Source: Bugulina stolonifera
Lineage: Eukaryota > Bryozoa > Gymnolaemata > Cheilostomatida > Bugulidae
Direction: 5' to 3'
Assembly: GCA_935421135.1 (NCBI GenBank)
Contig: OW285190.1
Span: 4,650,001 to 4,714,000, forward strand
Length of the DNA stretch: 64,000 bases
Part shown: piece after piece, positions 33,624 through 45,888 of the stretch
Numbering within the stretch: position 1 is the stretch's first letter
Layout: each line of letters begins with the position of its first letter
Program-made: the position numbers and the translations under genes
The notes under the pieces: generated by a model
Seen by the model: the letters and a program-made list of their open reading frames with translations, nothing else
Told to the model about the DNA's origin: nothing
The model's database searches: none

Positions 33624-34634
33624 TTAGTTCATACCACAGAATGCCGACGTACAGGTGCCAGCAGCCATGGAGGATCTTGGAACCCTGTAGATGAGGTCAT
33701 GAGCTGTAGTCTTGGAGCATTTCATTACTTGTATACGAATGGTTCCATACTTACACCTGTTTAGGTATACAAAATGTGTGTTAATGTAAGTTACAACACC
33801 AACCGAACTTGGCATTCCTCCATCTGTCCAGTAAGGAAAATACGCACCACAACTTCTCTCCATGGGACAAGTGTTGAGCATTCTATTACCTGCAGAGCCA
33901 GTAAATCTAAACCACCGAGTGCCCACACGCATATCACAAGCGTATCTATCAGAAGAATCAACACCACCTGGTCGATGATTCCTTCCACTGTGATCAAGTC
34001 TCCATGATTCAGTAAAGTTTATAGCAGTCAAGCATTCAGCGGGTAGTGGTGGTATAACAGGAGCGGTTGTAGTTGGTGTGGTGATTGTGGTTGGTGTGGT
34101 GGTTGTGGTCGGTGCAGTGGTTGTAGTTGGTGTGGTGGTTGTAGTCAGTGCGGTGGTTGTTGTCGGTGCCGTGGTTGTAGTTGGTGTGGTGGTTGTAGTT
34201 GGTGTGGTGGTTGTAGTTGGTGTGGTGGTTGTAGTCGGTGTGGTGGTTGTAGTCGGTGTGGTGGTTGTAGTCGGTGTGGTGGTTGTGGTCGGTGCAGTGG
34301 TTGTAGTTGGTGTAGTGGTTGTCGGTGTTGAAGATTGGGGTACAGTAGAAGAGGTGGTTACTGTCTTCCTTCTCTTACACTCTAACCAGTCCTGAAACAT
34401 CTTAAAGTAAATCCTTACAACAGTGTCCAAATTGAACCAGTATTTTTCATCACTGAATTGCTCGCTCCCCTCCTGGTAGTGACCAAACATTGAACATTCA
34501 CTGACCAGCATTTTACTCAGCACTCTCAGTCTCATCCTGTAGCCGTCCAGTTCTTGTCTGGTAGAGTCTGACAGAACGACAGCATCACTGACTATAAAGA
34601 AGGTCAGCAGGGTTATGATCAGTGTGACTCTCAT
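33624..34634 (-). CDS. Secreted Thr/Pro-linker protein with C-terminal D8C domain
   Basis: Single-exon gene of 336 residues. Residues 1-18 ([18 protein letters not shown]) are a clear signal peptide. Residues 19-90 form a Cys-containing helical-looking region I do not recognise. Residues 91-197 are a mucin-like linker of TTTTPTTTT and TTTTAPT repeats, a likely O-glycosylation target. Residues 198-336 fit the D8C domain of uromodulin, GP2 and OIT3: [20 protein letters not shown], then [18 protein letters not shown], then a final Cys pair near SAFCGMN. D8C proteins are secreted or surface glycoproteins; the ligand is unknown. No membrane segment or GPI signal follows, so it should be released. 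The lack of introns among intron-rich neighbours is odd. The start is the only Met that gives the signal peptide. Confidence 0.82.
   Translation of the reverse strand: MRVTLIITLLTFFIVSDAVVLSDSTRQELDGYRMRLRVLSKMLVSECSMFGHYQEGSEQFSDEKYWFNLDTVVRIYFKMFQDWLECKRRKTVTTSSTVPQSSTPTTTTPTTTTAPTTTTTPTTTTTPTTTTTPTTTTTPTTTTTPTTTTTPTTTTAPTTTTALTTTTTPTTTTAPTTTTTPTTITTPTTTAPVIPPLPAECLTAINFTESWRLDHSGRNHRPGGVDSSDRYACDMRVGTRWFRFTGSAGNRMLNTCPMERSCGAYFPYWTDGGMPSSVGVVTYINTHFVYLNRCKYGTIRIQVMKCSKTTAHDLIYRVPRSSMAAGTCTSAFCGMN
34044..34364 (-). repeat. Coding minisatellite for the Thr/Pro linker
   Basis: Units of 18-21 bp built from GGTGTGGTGGTTGTAGTC on the plus strand, roughly a dozen copies. The frame is kept throughout, as expected for an expressed linker. 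Copy number is likely variable between individuals. Confidence 0.85.
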
Positions 34635-34747
34635 GGTATAAACGTGTCATGAAATATTCCACAGTTTGATATAGGATAGTATTGCTGCATAAGATATTAT
34701 GGTACAGTATTCATGATATTTCTCTACAATAATCTATAATTTAAACG

Positions 34748-34754
34748 TTATATA
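34748..34754 (-). promoter_or_regulatory. Candidate TATA box of the D8C gene
   Basis: TATATAA on the minus strand about 115 bp upstream of the start codon. This would give a 5' UTR of roughly 85 nt. Motif match only. Confidence 0.3.
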
Positions 34755-36074
34755 GCAGTCTTTACCTGCTGCTAAATTGGTTATCTACTCAGACTTTACC
34801 ACCATCTGTTGTTTCTGTTCAATGTTCACACTGACTGCGTTATCTAATATACATTGTGTCACTGTGAATTTTACTGCTCGAAAGTGAAATCATGTGTCCA
34901 ATAAACAAGCTAATCTCTATTTAACGTTCTGTGAATCCTTACTTGCATGGGAAGTTATCTTCTCTCTCATGAAACATGTCAATATTACAGAATGGAGGTA
35001 CAATATTATTTTGGCAACAGCCAAAGCTCCACGTGTCACATGATCATGCTAATTACTCCAAATGGCTACTGACTAATAACATTGCTGCATCCAGTTTGCA
35101 GACTACCAGCTACCAGTATGTCTATTACGTACTGTGGTTAGATTCAAATAATATGGTTTACTATAATTTTTTACATTTTTATCTCAAGTAGAGTTCATTT
35201 TATTGATCAATACTTCATACTATATTATCATAATGAGAGTGGTATTGCCTACTGAGAGTAGATGTAATTGCATACAAGAAAACCGCGCACTGGCATATGC
35301 TGCTTGAAAGTTATGTCTAATTCAAATCATAGTCGTACGCCCACCTCGTCTAAAGACGCCCACACCAAAGAGCCAAAGGGAAGCTGCCTATACTTACACT
35401 ATGAGAAAATATTAGGGTACGATAGAGTCAAAGAGCTGGCAACACCGACAGAGCATGTACACGCAGTTTGGAGTTATTTTCCTTGCAGCATACTACAGAG
35501 CAAATATTTTTATAATATGTATATTACATTATATTACACCAGTGGTCAGTGCTAAGAGGTTTATACCTGCACGCTACAATTCAAAGGAATCCTAATAGTG
35601 ATATAGTATTCCTTACCCGTTAAGTCTAATACTTACATTGTCTATACACTCGACATCAACTTAGACATAACTTACAGTAGCTCAATGAAGTCACATGATA
35701 CCTGGATGTAAATAAGCTTGACTTTGGTTCTTAGTAGAAACAAACATATATTCACATTGTAAATCTTTCCACAAATATATCCCTTTACAAATGGAGTGTT
35801 TGCACTGACTTAACGCCAAGTGTTTTGTTACTAACAATGCATTACAAGTAAAAAGTAAAACATGATCATACAATTAATGCGGGTGGTTGCAATACGTCTC
35901 TCACACTTGCAAGTTATGAGGCTATATTACCTCCCTAAACTAGTAACATTTAGTCCTTGCATGTGTGGGACATATATATGTAGTTCCCTTAGAAGCTCAC
36001 AGCTTACTGCTGCTGGATATTGTCCAAGGAGAGCATCAACAGAGTCATGCTAAAATAATGGACACTGTGGAGTA

Positions 36075-36092
36075 ATGGCAGAGCGTACCTGA
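36075..36092 (+). promoter_or_regulatory. Short upstream ORF before putative filamin exon 1
   Basis: ATG-GCA-GAG-CGT-ACC-TGA (MAERT) lies 10 nt before the exon's ATG. If the transcript includes it, it could lower filamin translation. Inference from sequence alone. Confidence 0.3.
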
Positions 36093-36102
36093 GCATTAAA
36101 AT

Positions 36103-36197
36103 ATGGATAAACGGAGTCGAGACGACTCCATATGCACTACAAGTTCTATGAGCACTGGGAACGATGAGAGAGTCGAAGCCATAACCAATGAGTTGAG
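36103..36197 (+). CDS. FLN: Putative first coding exon of filamin
   Basis: ATG (in-frame TAA six bases before it) opens 31 codons, beginning MDKRSRDDSICTTSSMS and ending EAITNEL plus AG, followed by the donor GTTAGT. It ends in phase 2. The filamin exon at 45864 starts with an acceptor TTTTAG and is open in exactly the complementary phase for 25 nt before its own ATG (SLWPNKGN). Joining them gives a 1,657-residue filamin with a Ser-rich head, across a 9.67-kb intron. Filamins elsewhere also have a variable N terminus before the CH domains. The alternative is an unrelated or non-functional exon. Confidence 0.45.
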
Positions 36198-36437
36198 GTT
36201 AGTAGCACACAGTAAATAATAGTACAAAGTTGATCAAGTTAGGAAGTTGAATTTGTGATGTCATTCACTCACACAGACTATCTGTATAATATGATAGTCC
36301 TGGTTGTAATAAAATGTACACACTGAGAAAGACAGACGAGTGTGGTGCTTCATTGTACATATACATAGATGTCGTCATCGTTGGCTGACCATCATATTCA
36401 ATAAAGGCTTCCAGCGAGTCATCTCTCTCCATTTAGA

Positions 36438-36494
36438 GCTCTGTCTGCTGGAAGTCTGCTGGAGGTCTGCTGGAGGTCTGCTGGAGGTCTGCCA
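36438..36494. repeat. 11-bp tandem repeat
   Basis: CTGCTGGAGGT repeated about five times. Confidence 0.85.
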
Positions 36495-38112
36495 GCTACT
36501 AATCAAGATCTTTTTTATAGAAATTCACATGAAGGCATGCAGTATACATGTACATATACATTATAAACATGCTTTCCATATTGGAAGAATGCATGGTTGT
36601 CATAGTACATCCTATTTTATAAGAGTTACCTACTCTTGTATGATATAAAGCAGACAAATCTGAAATGAGTAGTTTTGTATTTCAGTTACATAACCAGTAT
36701 TTGTAATAATGTGTCCGCTTTACATCATAATAAATATTATTGCAAAAACTATAAAATTTATTAAGAACTAATTCAAAAGTTGGAGCAATAGCTGAGAAAT
36801 GTGCAGGGCAAGGTTTCCACACCTGGAATCTGTAGGCCGACATTTGGCCAGAAGTAAAACAAATTATACATCAAAATTCTAAATTTATGTAAGTAGAATG
36901 TGAGAAAATTTCTAGCTGTAAAATTTTTGCCTTAAACGACAAACCTAACAGGTTGTGTAATTTATTTTTAGCTGTAGACTTGCAAGCTACTAAATACTAG
37001 GTTAGAACTGAGCTATTGTCCACCAAACCTACTCCATTCTCCTATGAACACAGCTATCTATACCTTCAGGTACTTTTGTTAGCTGACTGCACACTTTTGG
37101 GTAAACGCCGACTTTGGCAAGTAGGAACGAAGATACGATGTAATTGTTATATGCACATGTACATGTACTACACTACGTGTAACATTTTGATTACAGTTGG
37201 AGCAAATCTAGAGTCTTAGCCTAAGCATTTTGTAGGGCGTGGGACCCAGACTAAACCAGTTAGAAATAAATAATTACTGCATTATTATGATGTAATAGTT
37301 CATAGCTTGTCTGATGCTCTTCATCTAAGTAGCCTCTGCTCCCTTATCTAATAGCTATACCTTCTAGCTAAACTGTGTGGACTTACTATAACAATGCCAC
37401 AAAGTCACGCTACTAAGGCTATGGTTGCTACACTCTTTTTAATGCTGACTGCTAATTAATCAGCAGTTCAAAGTTCAATTAAGCAACACCAATGAGCTTC
37501 CTTAATTGCTAACAATCTAGCCCTCCCACAGCACATTAAGTCGCATTGAGGGTGGGTCTGTTCACAGCCCCTTAAGTCTACAGATTTAGGAACTGAAGCT
37601 AAGAATGGGTAAATAAAAACAGCAGCTATCTTATTTCGTTCAGTGCCCAAATTAGGAAAGCGGATGGCTAATTACCTGGAGGTTATCTTGTAATAGTTAG
37701 TTAGCTGCTAGACTTAATGCATATTCCATTAACATAGAAACATATTGAAGTACCATTTATATGTACCTTATATTCTAATACATATATTACATGTGTATGT
37801 TGTATATGTACTTCATTGGCTAATAACAAACATATAACATACTAAGAAGGCTGAGGTTAGTAGGGAGCAGTTCTAGTTGGGATATTACTGAGACTGTAGT
37901 CAACTCTATTTGGATATATATTCATCTTCTACTTGGCAACTCAAATGTGAGTGTATTTCTATACAATGTACTTTACATGGATATATTTGCATAACTTGGG
38001 TGATATACTTGCTTGCATAGGCTTACTAAAATACATGTACATGCAGGTAGAGTTATCCCTCAATAAAATATAGCTACTAGACTACTAGATATTGTAATAG
38101 GGTAGATAGATA

Positions 38113-38345
38113 CATATACATGTATTACAGTATTATATTCATGTATTACAGTACTATATACATGTATTACAGTACTATATTCATGTATTACAATACTATA
38201 TACATGTATTACAGTACTATATTCATGTATTACAGTACTATATACATGTATTACAGTACTATATTCATATATTACAGTATATATCCATGGATTACAGTAG
38301 ATCCATGTGCATGTATTACAGTAGGTACATGTATTACAGCAAGTA
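38113..38345. repeat. 21-bp minisatellite
   Basis: Units alternating TATACATGTATTACAGTAC and TATTCATGTATTACAGTAC, about eight to ten copies, degenerating at the 3' end. Confidence 0.85.
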
Positions 38346-41194
38346 CATGAAATACAGTATGTGTACCTACATGTAGGCCTATGATAGTATATGCATGTAT
38401 GTATACTACATTGTAGTTATAATGATACGGATGATATAATATATAGCAAACATTCAAATTTTTCAGCAATGCAGGTTAGGTTTTCTCAAGTATTAATTTA
38501 CAAGAACTTATACCATTTATAACCATTAGGCCTGCTACCTACATATCCGCAGCTATCAGCATCTGGTATACAGTATAGAGATGGTTGATGGCTAATACTG
38601 ATTTGTCACTACCTTAATTGCAACGTCTGCAGTTTGGTAAACAGAGGGAAATAGTGTTCAGTAAATTACTTTCGATAAAATTGACTTGGTTTAACAAGGA
38701 TGTATATGCACATGTAGTTTAGAGGAGAACGTTCGAAAACACATATTCAAAAATTCCAATTAGCAATTAAATTAAAATAAACCTAACTTACAGGTAGATA
38801 GACACGAGTATAAGACAACTTCATGCTAAACAATGACTCAGTACATTAGAAATAGTAAGTGAATACTTTCACTGCAAGTTTATTACCTAACCTCCGTAAC
38901 TTCGAGACTTGAACATAATTGTAGGTACTACACCCACATGCATATACGTCATGTATTATAAACTTTAATTTTCTTTAGAATTATTGCTTGTATGTTGAAG
39001 GTAAAATCTCCAGTTTGCATTTTGATAAAATGTTTTACAAGTGATTATATAAATGCACATGAACTACATAATATCTGAAATGGGAATATATTATGGTGAT
39101 ACAATGTAGTGTAGTGATACTCTTACTGTTACTCTAGTACTAGTATTAGTACAACTGCTTATATTTACAACAGTATTGAAATTAATACTTATACTATTTA
39201 GTCTGCTACTAGTAACTACTCTAGTAATAATACTGCTCCTAACAGGAAAGGTTCCACAAAACTTCAGTAAAATATTCTCCATATATTCTTGATATGGTAA
39301 CTAATGTACAAGTCAAAGTAAATACATCTGGCTAGACATCAAACTTATGGCTAACGATTGGTGGTAAGATTATGGGGTATAACTGGAAGTGATTTATCAA
39401 GTGACTGAATACTATGACCTATATCCTGGTCCATGGGGTTTCCCCGTTTAGTGACACTGACTAAAGATGAACTACACGCCTGCATTGTGCAATTATTTTT
39501 CTGATCTAAAACTTAGATAGTGTCAATTATTCTATTTTTACCACTTTGGAGTTACCTTCTCTCTTGATTACTTTTACGTTAGCTGTAACCAACACTAGTA
39601 ATAGTACCTTTTTCTTAATTCTTAATTCACTAGAAGGATGACAAGGGTGATACTTTTATGTGACTAACACTGGATATCTTTCCTAACATGACCAGCTGCT
39701 CTCTTGGGATTCGAACCCTGAGCTTTTCGGCAGCTAACTTTACTTCAAATCCCATGTTAGTCAAACCTCCTCAGAGTGTATCAGGATAGATTGACACCTG
39801 GATAGATTGGTATTCAGCTATTATTGCTGTGGTTAAATGCAATGAAATCAGCGAGAAGCTTTATGGGCCTACTTTGCTCTCTACATCATGACTGCAAGAC
39901 TGTTCTGTACTGACAGCGCCTCATTCTAGACAAAACAAGTTCACATCACACAAAATAATCCGTTTGTTTTGTTATTAAACATGTAGATGTAAGCAAGAAA
40001 GTTTGGTCGTTAGTTCCAAATGACAATATTATGAAAATAAATTTATGTATTTCGATTTTCTTTGAGTTGGAAAACACATTCCTTTTACAACTCAGATGTT
40101 ACATGTACCATGTATATGTCGAACATGGATGCTCTGCAGTAACCTACTAAACAGTACACAGAACTACGTCATGTAATGATAATATCTGACTGGATGTAGA
40201 GAAGCACTAAACCATTTCTTAATCATCCATTGACATTATATATCTAGTAGTAGCCTTTGTTTCTCTAATTAGTTCAGGCTATCTGCAGTAATTATACTGT
40301 CTTAATTATAATTATACAGAATATATTTCCTAGACTATGGCCCTAACAGCACTAGAAATTTACATGATATCTTTAGAACTAGTCTATGCAACAGACTAAT
40401 AGAATCAAAATAGCTAACAACACGAAGGATACTAATGTAAAAGCAAAAATAGATCTACCTTAAATCCCATTACTATTTTACCGGCAGCTCTGAGACAGTG
40501 CCCTTCTAGCTGGCGGAACTTGAAAGCACTCACAACTATTTGTATAACAAATTGGTCTCTACCTCCACATGCCTTTCATTCACCCTCTTAGGTGGAGATT
40601 CGTACTAGAGATGTTTCAGGTCTTTATCAAAACCTAAAAACTGACAACGCTTGAGAATAAACATCCTACTGTAAGTGCATGTACAATGTACAATATATGT
40701 ACTAAAAGTACGAGTATTTAGGATCTTCAAAACAAGGCTATTCCCTTTCTGATTGTAAACTGATGGACCTCAAGCTGTTGCATTCTTTGGAGAATCATTC
40801 GTAAACTATTCCCATGGTCGTAATAGCCTGCGTGTATACATCATACATGTACTGCATTGTTGTCATTGTATATTTAGAGCAGGTTAATCTCATTGCATGT
40901 ATCTTTCATTAATGAATAAGTCAGCTGATTGCCCAGGTAATGGTAGTAAGTGTAAATAAATAGAACAGAAATATTTTGTGAAATCGCAATTTTCATTTAT
41001 AGACGTGAATTCATCATAATCACATAACAAACTGTGTGCTTGTACACTTATAAACCTAAATAATTATGCACAATATGCACATGTATAATATGTATAATTG
41101 TATACATGTATACACACATAATAATATTATAGTATTTACCCACTCACTGACAGGAAGTGTAGTAAGATACAAATAATGGAACGAACCAGTAATT

Positions 41195-41555
<361 letters not shown>

Positions 41556-42019
41556 CTAATAATAATAATCTACCACAGCTTCTAACTGCATAGTCGGTAA
41601 TAATTTTACCTGCATAGTTGCAAAACTAGTGAATCACTTAATTAATTATGTAACCAATAATTCTTTTACTGAGTATGATTAGCTCTGCATGTTATGTAAG
41701 TAGATCTGGGAATTTCTGGTAAAAACATGTTTATTGCAGTTACAACATACCAGCCTACATACATGTACAGTTACAACATACCAGCGGAGCCTACATACCT
41801 GACCTAGCTATGCACACCAAAGTGTAATTGTTACACACATAATATGTACCATTGATTGCTATTAATAGTGACCTGTAACGTAATGGTAAATATCATAGTA
41901 CAATCATAGTACATGTAGTTACTGTGTTAGCACATGGTGCTGGAAAGATCTTACTAATTATATTATTTGTAAATTGAGTAATCGGTTGTTATTAATTATT
42001 ATACTAGTATAAAATATTA

Positions 42020-42210
42020 CTTCACAAGTATTATTAACTATGAATATAATCATCATCATCATCGGAGAGTTATTATGTAATATGGGTATATTATTAACTA
42101 TGAATATAATCATCATCTGAGAGTTATTATGTAATATGGGTATATTATTAACTATGAATATAATCATCATCGGAGAGTTATTATGTAATATGGGTATATT
42201 ATTAAAAACC
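42020..42210. repeat. Tandem repeat, about 53 bp x 3
   Basis: Three copies of TATTAACTATGAATATAATC plus an ATC run and GGAGAGTTATTATGTAATAT. The first copy has extra ATC triplets. Confidence 0.85.
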
Positions 42211-42893
42211 AATGTCGCTCTTCTCTACCTGTTAGACTTAGCGATATTTCCAAGATGGCTGGTTCTGTTGACATCTCTTTGTTGAGATAAATAATTTACA
42301 GTATTTGTCGGTAGACTTGAATCCATTGGTTCATAACGGTGCTTTGTAATCTGATTAAAGAGAGGACAACTACTACCACTAGCGATAATGATAGTAGTCA
42401 TATGTGTGTAGGTAAAATACTAGCAGCACTGTTACTGTACCATTTTTGGCTAGTATAATGTATGAGTATATAGCTAATGGACTTTCCTCAGAAATGTAAA
42501 ATAATATACCAGGCAGAAGCAGTATTTATATACTATGTAATAGTATATAGCCCTATACTTATTATACACATGCAGTGTGCTGCTTATGCTTATACTACAT
42601 AGTTTGTAAGTGCATTGATTGCATTGTTAGAGAGGGCAGTACTTTGGGTTTGTGTTCCATCAACACTAAGTCACGTTTGTCTGTACGTCGTTAATATGGT
42701 ACAATGTATACAATGTAAAACAGTAAACATGTGATATACTTTTTTGCTAGACAGACTTATATACTTATATGAGCCTATATAATAATTATTCAGAGCCTGC
42801 TGCATTGTTTATAATTACATAATAGTAATTACCTTTGTCAGAAATGTTAAATAGTTAATTAGTTATTAATTATGACAGAATTTCCTTCTTTGA

Positions 42894-43066
42894 GTCACTA
42901 CCTGCATTATTAATATGCTAGTATCTGATGAAGGGGCACTTGCTATTAGTAGTCAGTCACTACCTGCATTATTAATATACTAGTATCTGATGAAGGGGCA
43001 CATGCTATGAGTAGTCAGTCTTTACTGCACAATATTAATATGCTAGTATCTGATGAAGAGGTAAAT
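42894..43066. repeat. Tandem repeat, about 65 bp x 2.7
   Basis: Units contain CACTACCTGCATTATTAATA and GTATCTGATGAAGGGGCAC. The third copy is partial and more diverged. Confidence 0.85.
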
Positions 43067-44351
43067 GAAGTCTGGATCTAGCTTGCATATGCAAATCTGA
43101 TATGAATATACAATGGAATAACATACCCATATACAGCTCATTGTCACTCTGTGTGATCTAGTACTATGTGTAATACTATGAAAGTGAAAGGTGTATATCC
43201 TAGCTGGACTATCAGTTAATACATCTACAATATACCTGTTACTAAATAACTAAATGATTATACCACAGTATGGAGTACTACAAGTGTATGGCTATACCAC
43301 ATGGCAATAACAGGTAACATATATCTCATGTAATATATTGTAATCTATATACAGTATTACAATTGTAATAGAATAACATATAAAAAAAATTGTAGGTACT
43401 AACCCAATTGTAGTACAATATTACGTGGTTTCATGCTTATGAACTCTTTGGTGGCAGATATACATGTACTATAATAATTATAATGATATTACAATAGTTT
43501 ATAGGGTGTATTGTATTCTGTACATGCGTATGTACGTACACACTTACGTACGTACATGTAGATGTGTACATGTACGTACATAAGTATGTGTATATTTGTT
43601 ACCTAAACAGTATTATTAAATTGTGATGAAATACAACATGGAAAAATTGTACAAGTTACAACAAAAACATTTATACTATAATAAAGGAGTTCAACTATTT
43701 AAACTGCAGGTACAACGAATCAAGTCGAGTTTCAGAGATATACAATGTACACAGATGTTTTGAACTTATTTGAAAATACAATGTAAATGGAATAAACTGG
43801 TTAGGCTATAATAGTACATTACATGAATGAATTAGGAAATATAAAATTTGTGAGATATTTGTCTATAGTTTGTAACTGCATGTATATTGTCCCATGCTGT
43901 AGGCATGTGCTGTATGCATTGTGTAATTATTGTGCATTGCTCAAGTTCAGTCTTGTAGCTATGATTCCTACCACTGGTAAGAGGAGGAGGAGGGGGGGGG
44001 GGACATGGCCACCCTTTAAAAGTGAAGGAAGACTAAGCTTCTCTTCCTGAATGAAACCTTATAATTATTGACTACCAGATTGAAGAGCACAAAAATATGA
44101 TTTTCCTTCATGTCAAGATTCATGCAAGTCAAGGTTTTCAGCTACCAGTAAATATTAGCTGCAAGCTGAGAGATGTTCTTCTGCTAACCCCTTTTACTGT
44201 TTTTAAGCAGTAGTGTAGGTATATGACCTAAGCTGTAGGTGTATGACCTAAGCAGTAGGTATTGTATATTATGGCCTACTAAACAGGTGTATGGCCTAAT
44301 CAGCAGTAGGTACAGGTATAGGGCTTGGTAAAAATTTTGTTGTAGCTTGCA

Positions 44352-44352
44352 C

Positions 44353-44392
<40 letters not shown>

Positions 44393-44400
44393 AGAGAGAG
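44352..44400. repeat. CTG triplet run followed by GA dinucleotides
   Basis: About 13 uninterrupted CTG triplets, then GTAGAGAGAGAGAGAG. Non-coding as far as seen. Confidence 0.9.
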
Positions 44401-45038
44401 AGAGAGTGTGGACTCTATTTAGTTGGTCTACATTGTGCCACATTTGCAGTGTAGATACGTGTATATGTACATTTCATTATTATATAATCATAGCCAGTGG
44501 TAACAAATTCAACACAGTAGTACACAGTAGGGAAATTCTCTATAATGACATTCATAATTTCACCAGCGCTACCAATAAAACAATAGATTGGTAGTCAATA
44601 GTAGCATGATGGTTTCCATAGCGATATAATTTATTTGTATACAAGGAAGCTGTTTACATGGTGCTTTTGACTGTCTAACTCAAGTAATAAAGACTGCAGT
44701 ATGTAGCACTCCTTAAAATTGAACTCTTCTTAAACACTTCGTTGTATCACAACTAGTTTTAACTGAAACTTCAAGACTATGCACACAGAATCAGTAACAG
44801 CTGATTGCAGAATTTTGATATATAAAACTAAGTACTATTAATATACAAAGTGTAATAATAATATAAGTTGTTGACCTTCTAACTAAATATCATGTTGGGG
44901 GTGATTAGTGCTACAGAATCATTTGAGTATCAGTATTAATGTACTCATATTGTAGCAATAATCGCTGTTGTTACACTTACAGTATATGTATATGTACAGT
45001 TGTAGTTGTAGAGCAACCTATATATTTGTCATGTACAC

Positions 45039-45176
45039 TCATTTACATATACATATACATGTACATATACATGTACATACACATGTACATATACATGTAC
45101 ATATACATGTACATATACATGTACATATACATGTACATATACATGTACATATACATGTACATATACATGTACATAT
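45039..45176. repeat. 12-bp array ACATATACATGT
   Basis: About eleven units with few changes. Each unit contains the palindrome ACATGT. ORFs through it (Tyr-Met, His-Val) are by-products. Confidence 0.9.
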
Positions 45177-45888
45177 TTATACTATACACTCATTTATACT
45201 TATGCATGTACATGTACAATACTCCCTAGCCAAAATATCAATATTTATTACAATTTTACAACACAATTATTCCCAGTTCCTATTATTGCCTGATTTTGTA
45301 TAAAATCATAATAATTATTGTTCACATCTTGCATGTATATTCCAGTGCAACTGTTTAAACCTCTCTAATTGGAATGCAAATAGGCTGACATGCAATATTA
45401 AGTTTTTATACCGTAAATTACGTGTATATTGAAAACTGGCGCAGATCGATTATGAAAATTATGGTGACTACATGTAGCTTTGCAATGCATTAGAAGCATG
45501 GATTTCAAATAGAAACATAAGTATGGTATTCAGTTTGTACATGCTTTTCCGTTCTTTGTTTAGAATAAGACGGCATTACTCTAGAATATGACGGCATTAC
45601 TCTAGAATATATTTATCTATATGTGAGTGAATAGAGGAATTGTCTTCTCTTTGTTAATTGTTCAGTAGGCTACTCAGTGCTTCAACTATTAGGGCTGAAT
45701 TTGCTGCTGAGATAACCTTATTTTCTAAAATCCAGTTTTTTCAGTATTAAATGGACTTTAAATCTAAATGTGTAATGTTACCGTACAGTCTACTTTTCTG
45801 CACTTGGTTGAGCATGCAAGACTTTGTGATAGTTAATAAACTGACACATCATGTACATTTTAGAAGCCTGTGGCCCAACAAAGGCAAC

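Larger units (their letters stand above)
34635..36102. other. Region between D8C gene and putative filamin first exon
   Basis: Holds the D8C promoter side (TATATAA on the minus strand at 34748-34754, about 115 bp before the ATG) and probably the filamin promoter. ORFs here are short and unconvincing, including one at 35268-35555 that opens with TTG. Confidence 0.4.

Noticed and set aside
34078..34395. Val-rich plus-strand ORF
   Set aside because: Shadow of the Thr/Pro repeat linker of the D8C gene on the other strand.
35268..35555. 95-codon plus-strand ORF
   Set aside because: Opens with TTG; the internal ATG leaves a weak ORF with no recognised homology. It is probably non-coding DNA upstream of filamin.
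39690..39775. Second tRNA gene on the minus strand
   Set aside because: A B-box/T-loop-like GGGTTCGAATCCC is present, but no matching acceptor stem or A box could be found. At most it is a SINE fragment, and its sequence differs from the three-copy family.
44939..45303. Tyr-Met and His-Val repeat ORFs
   Set aside because: By-products of the 12-bp ACATATACATGT array.
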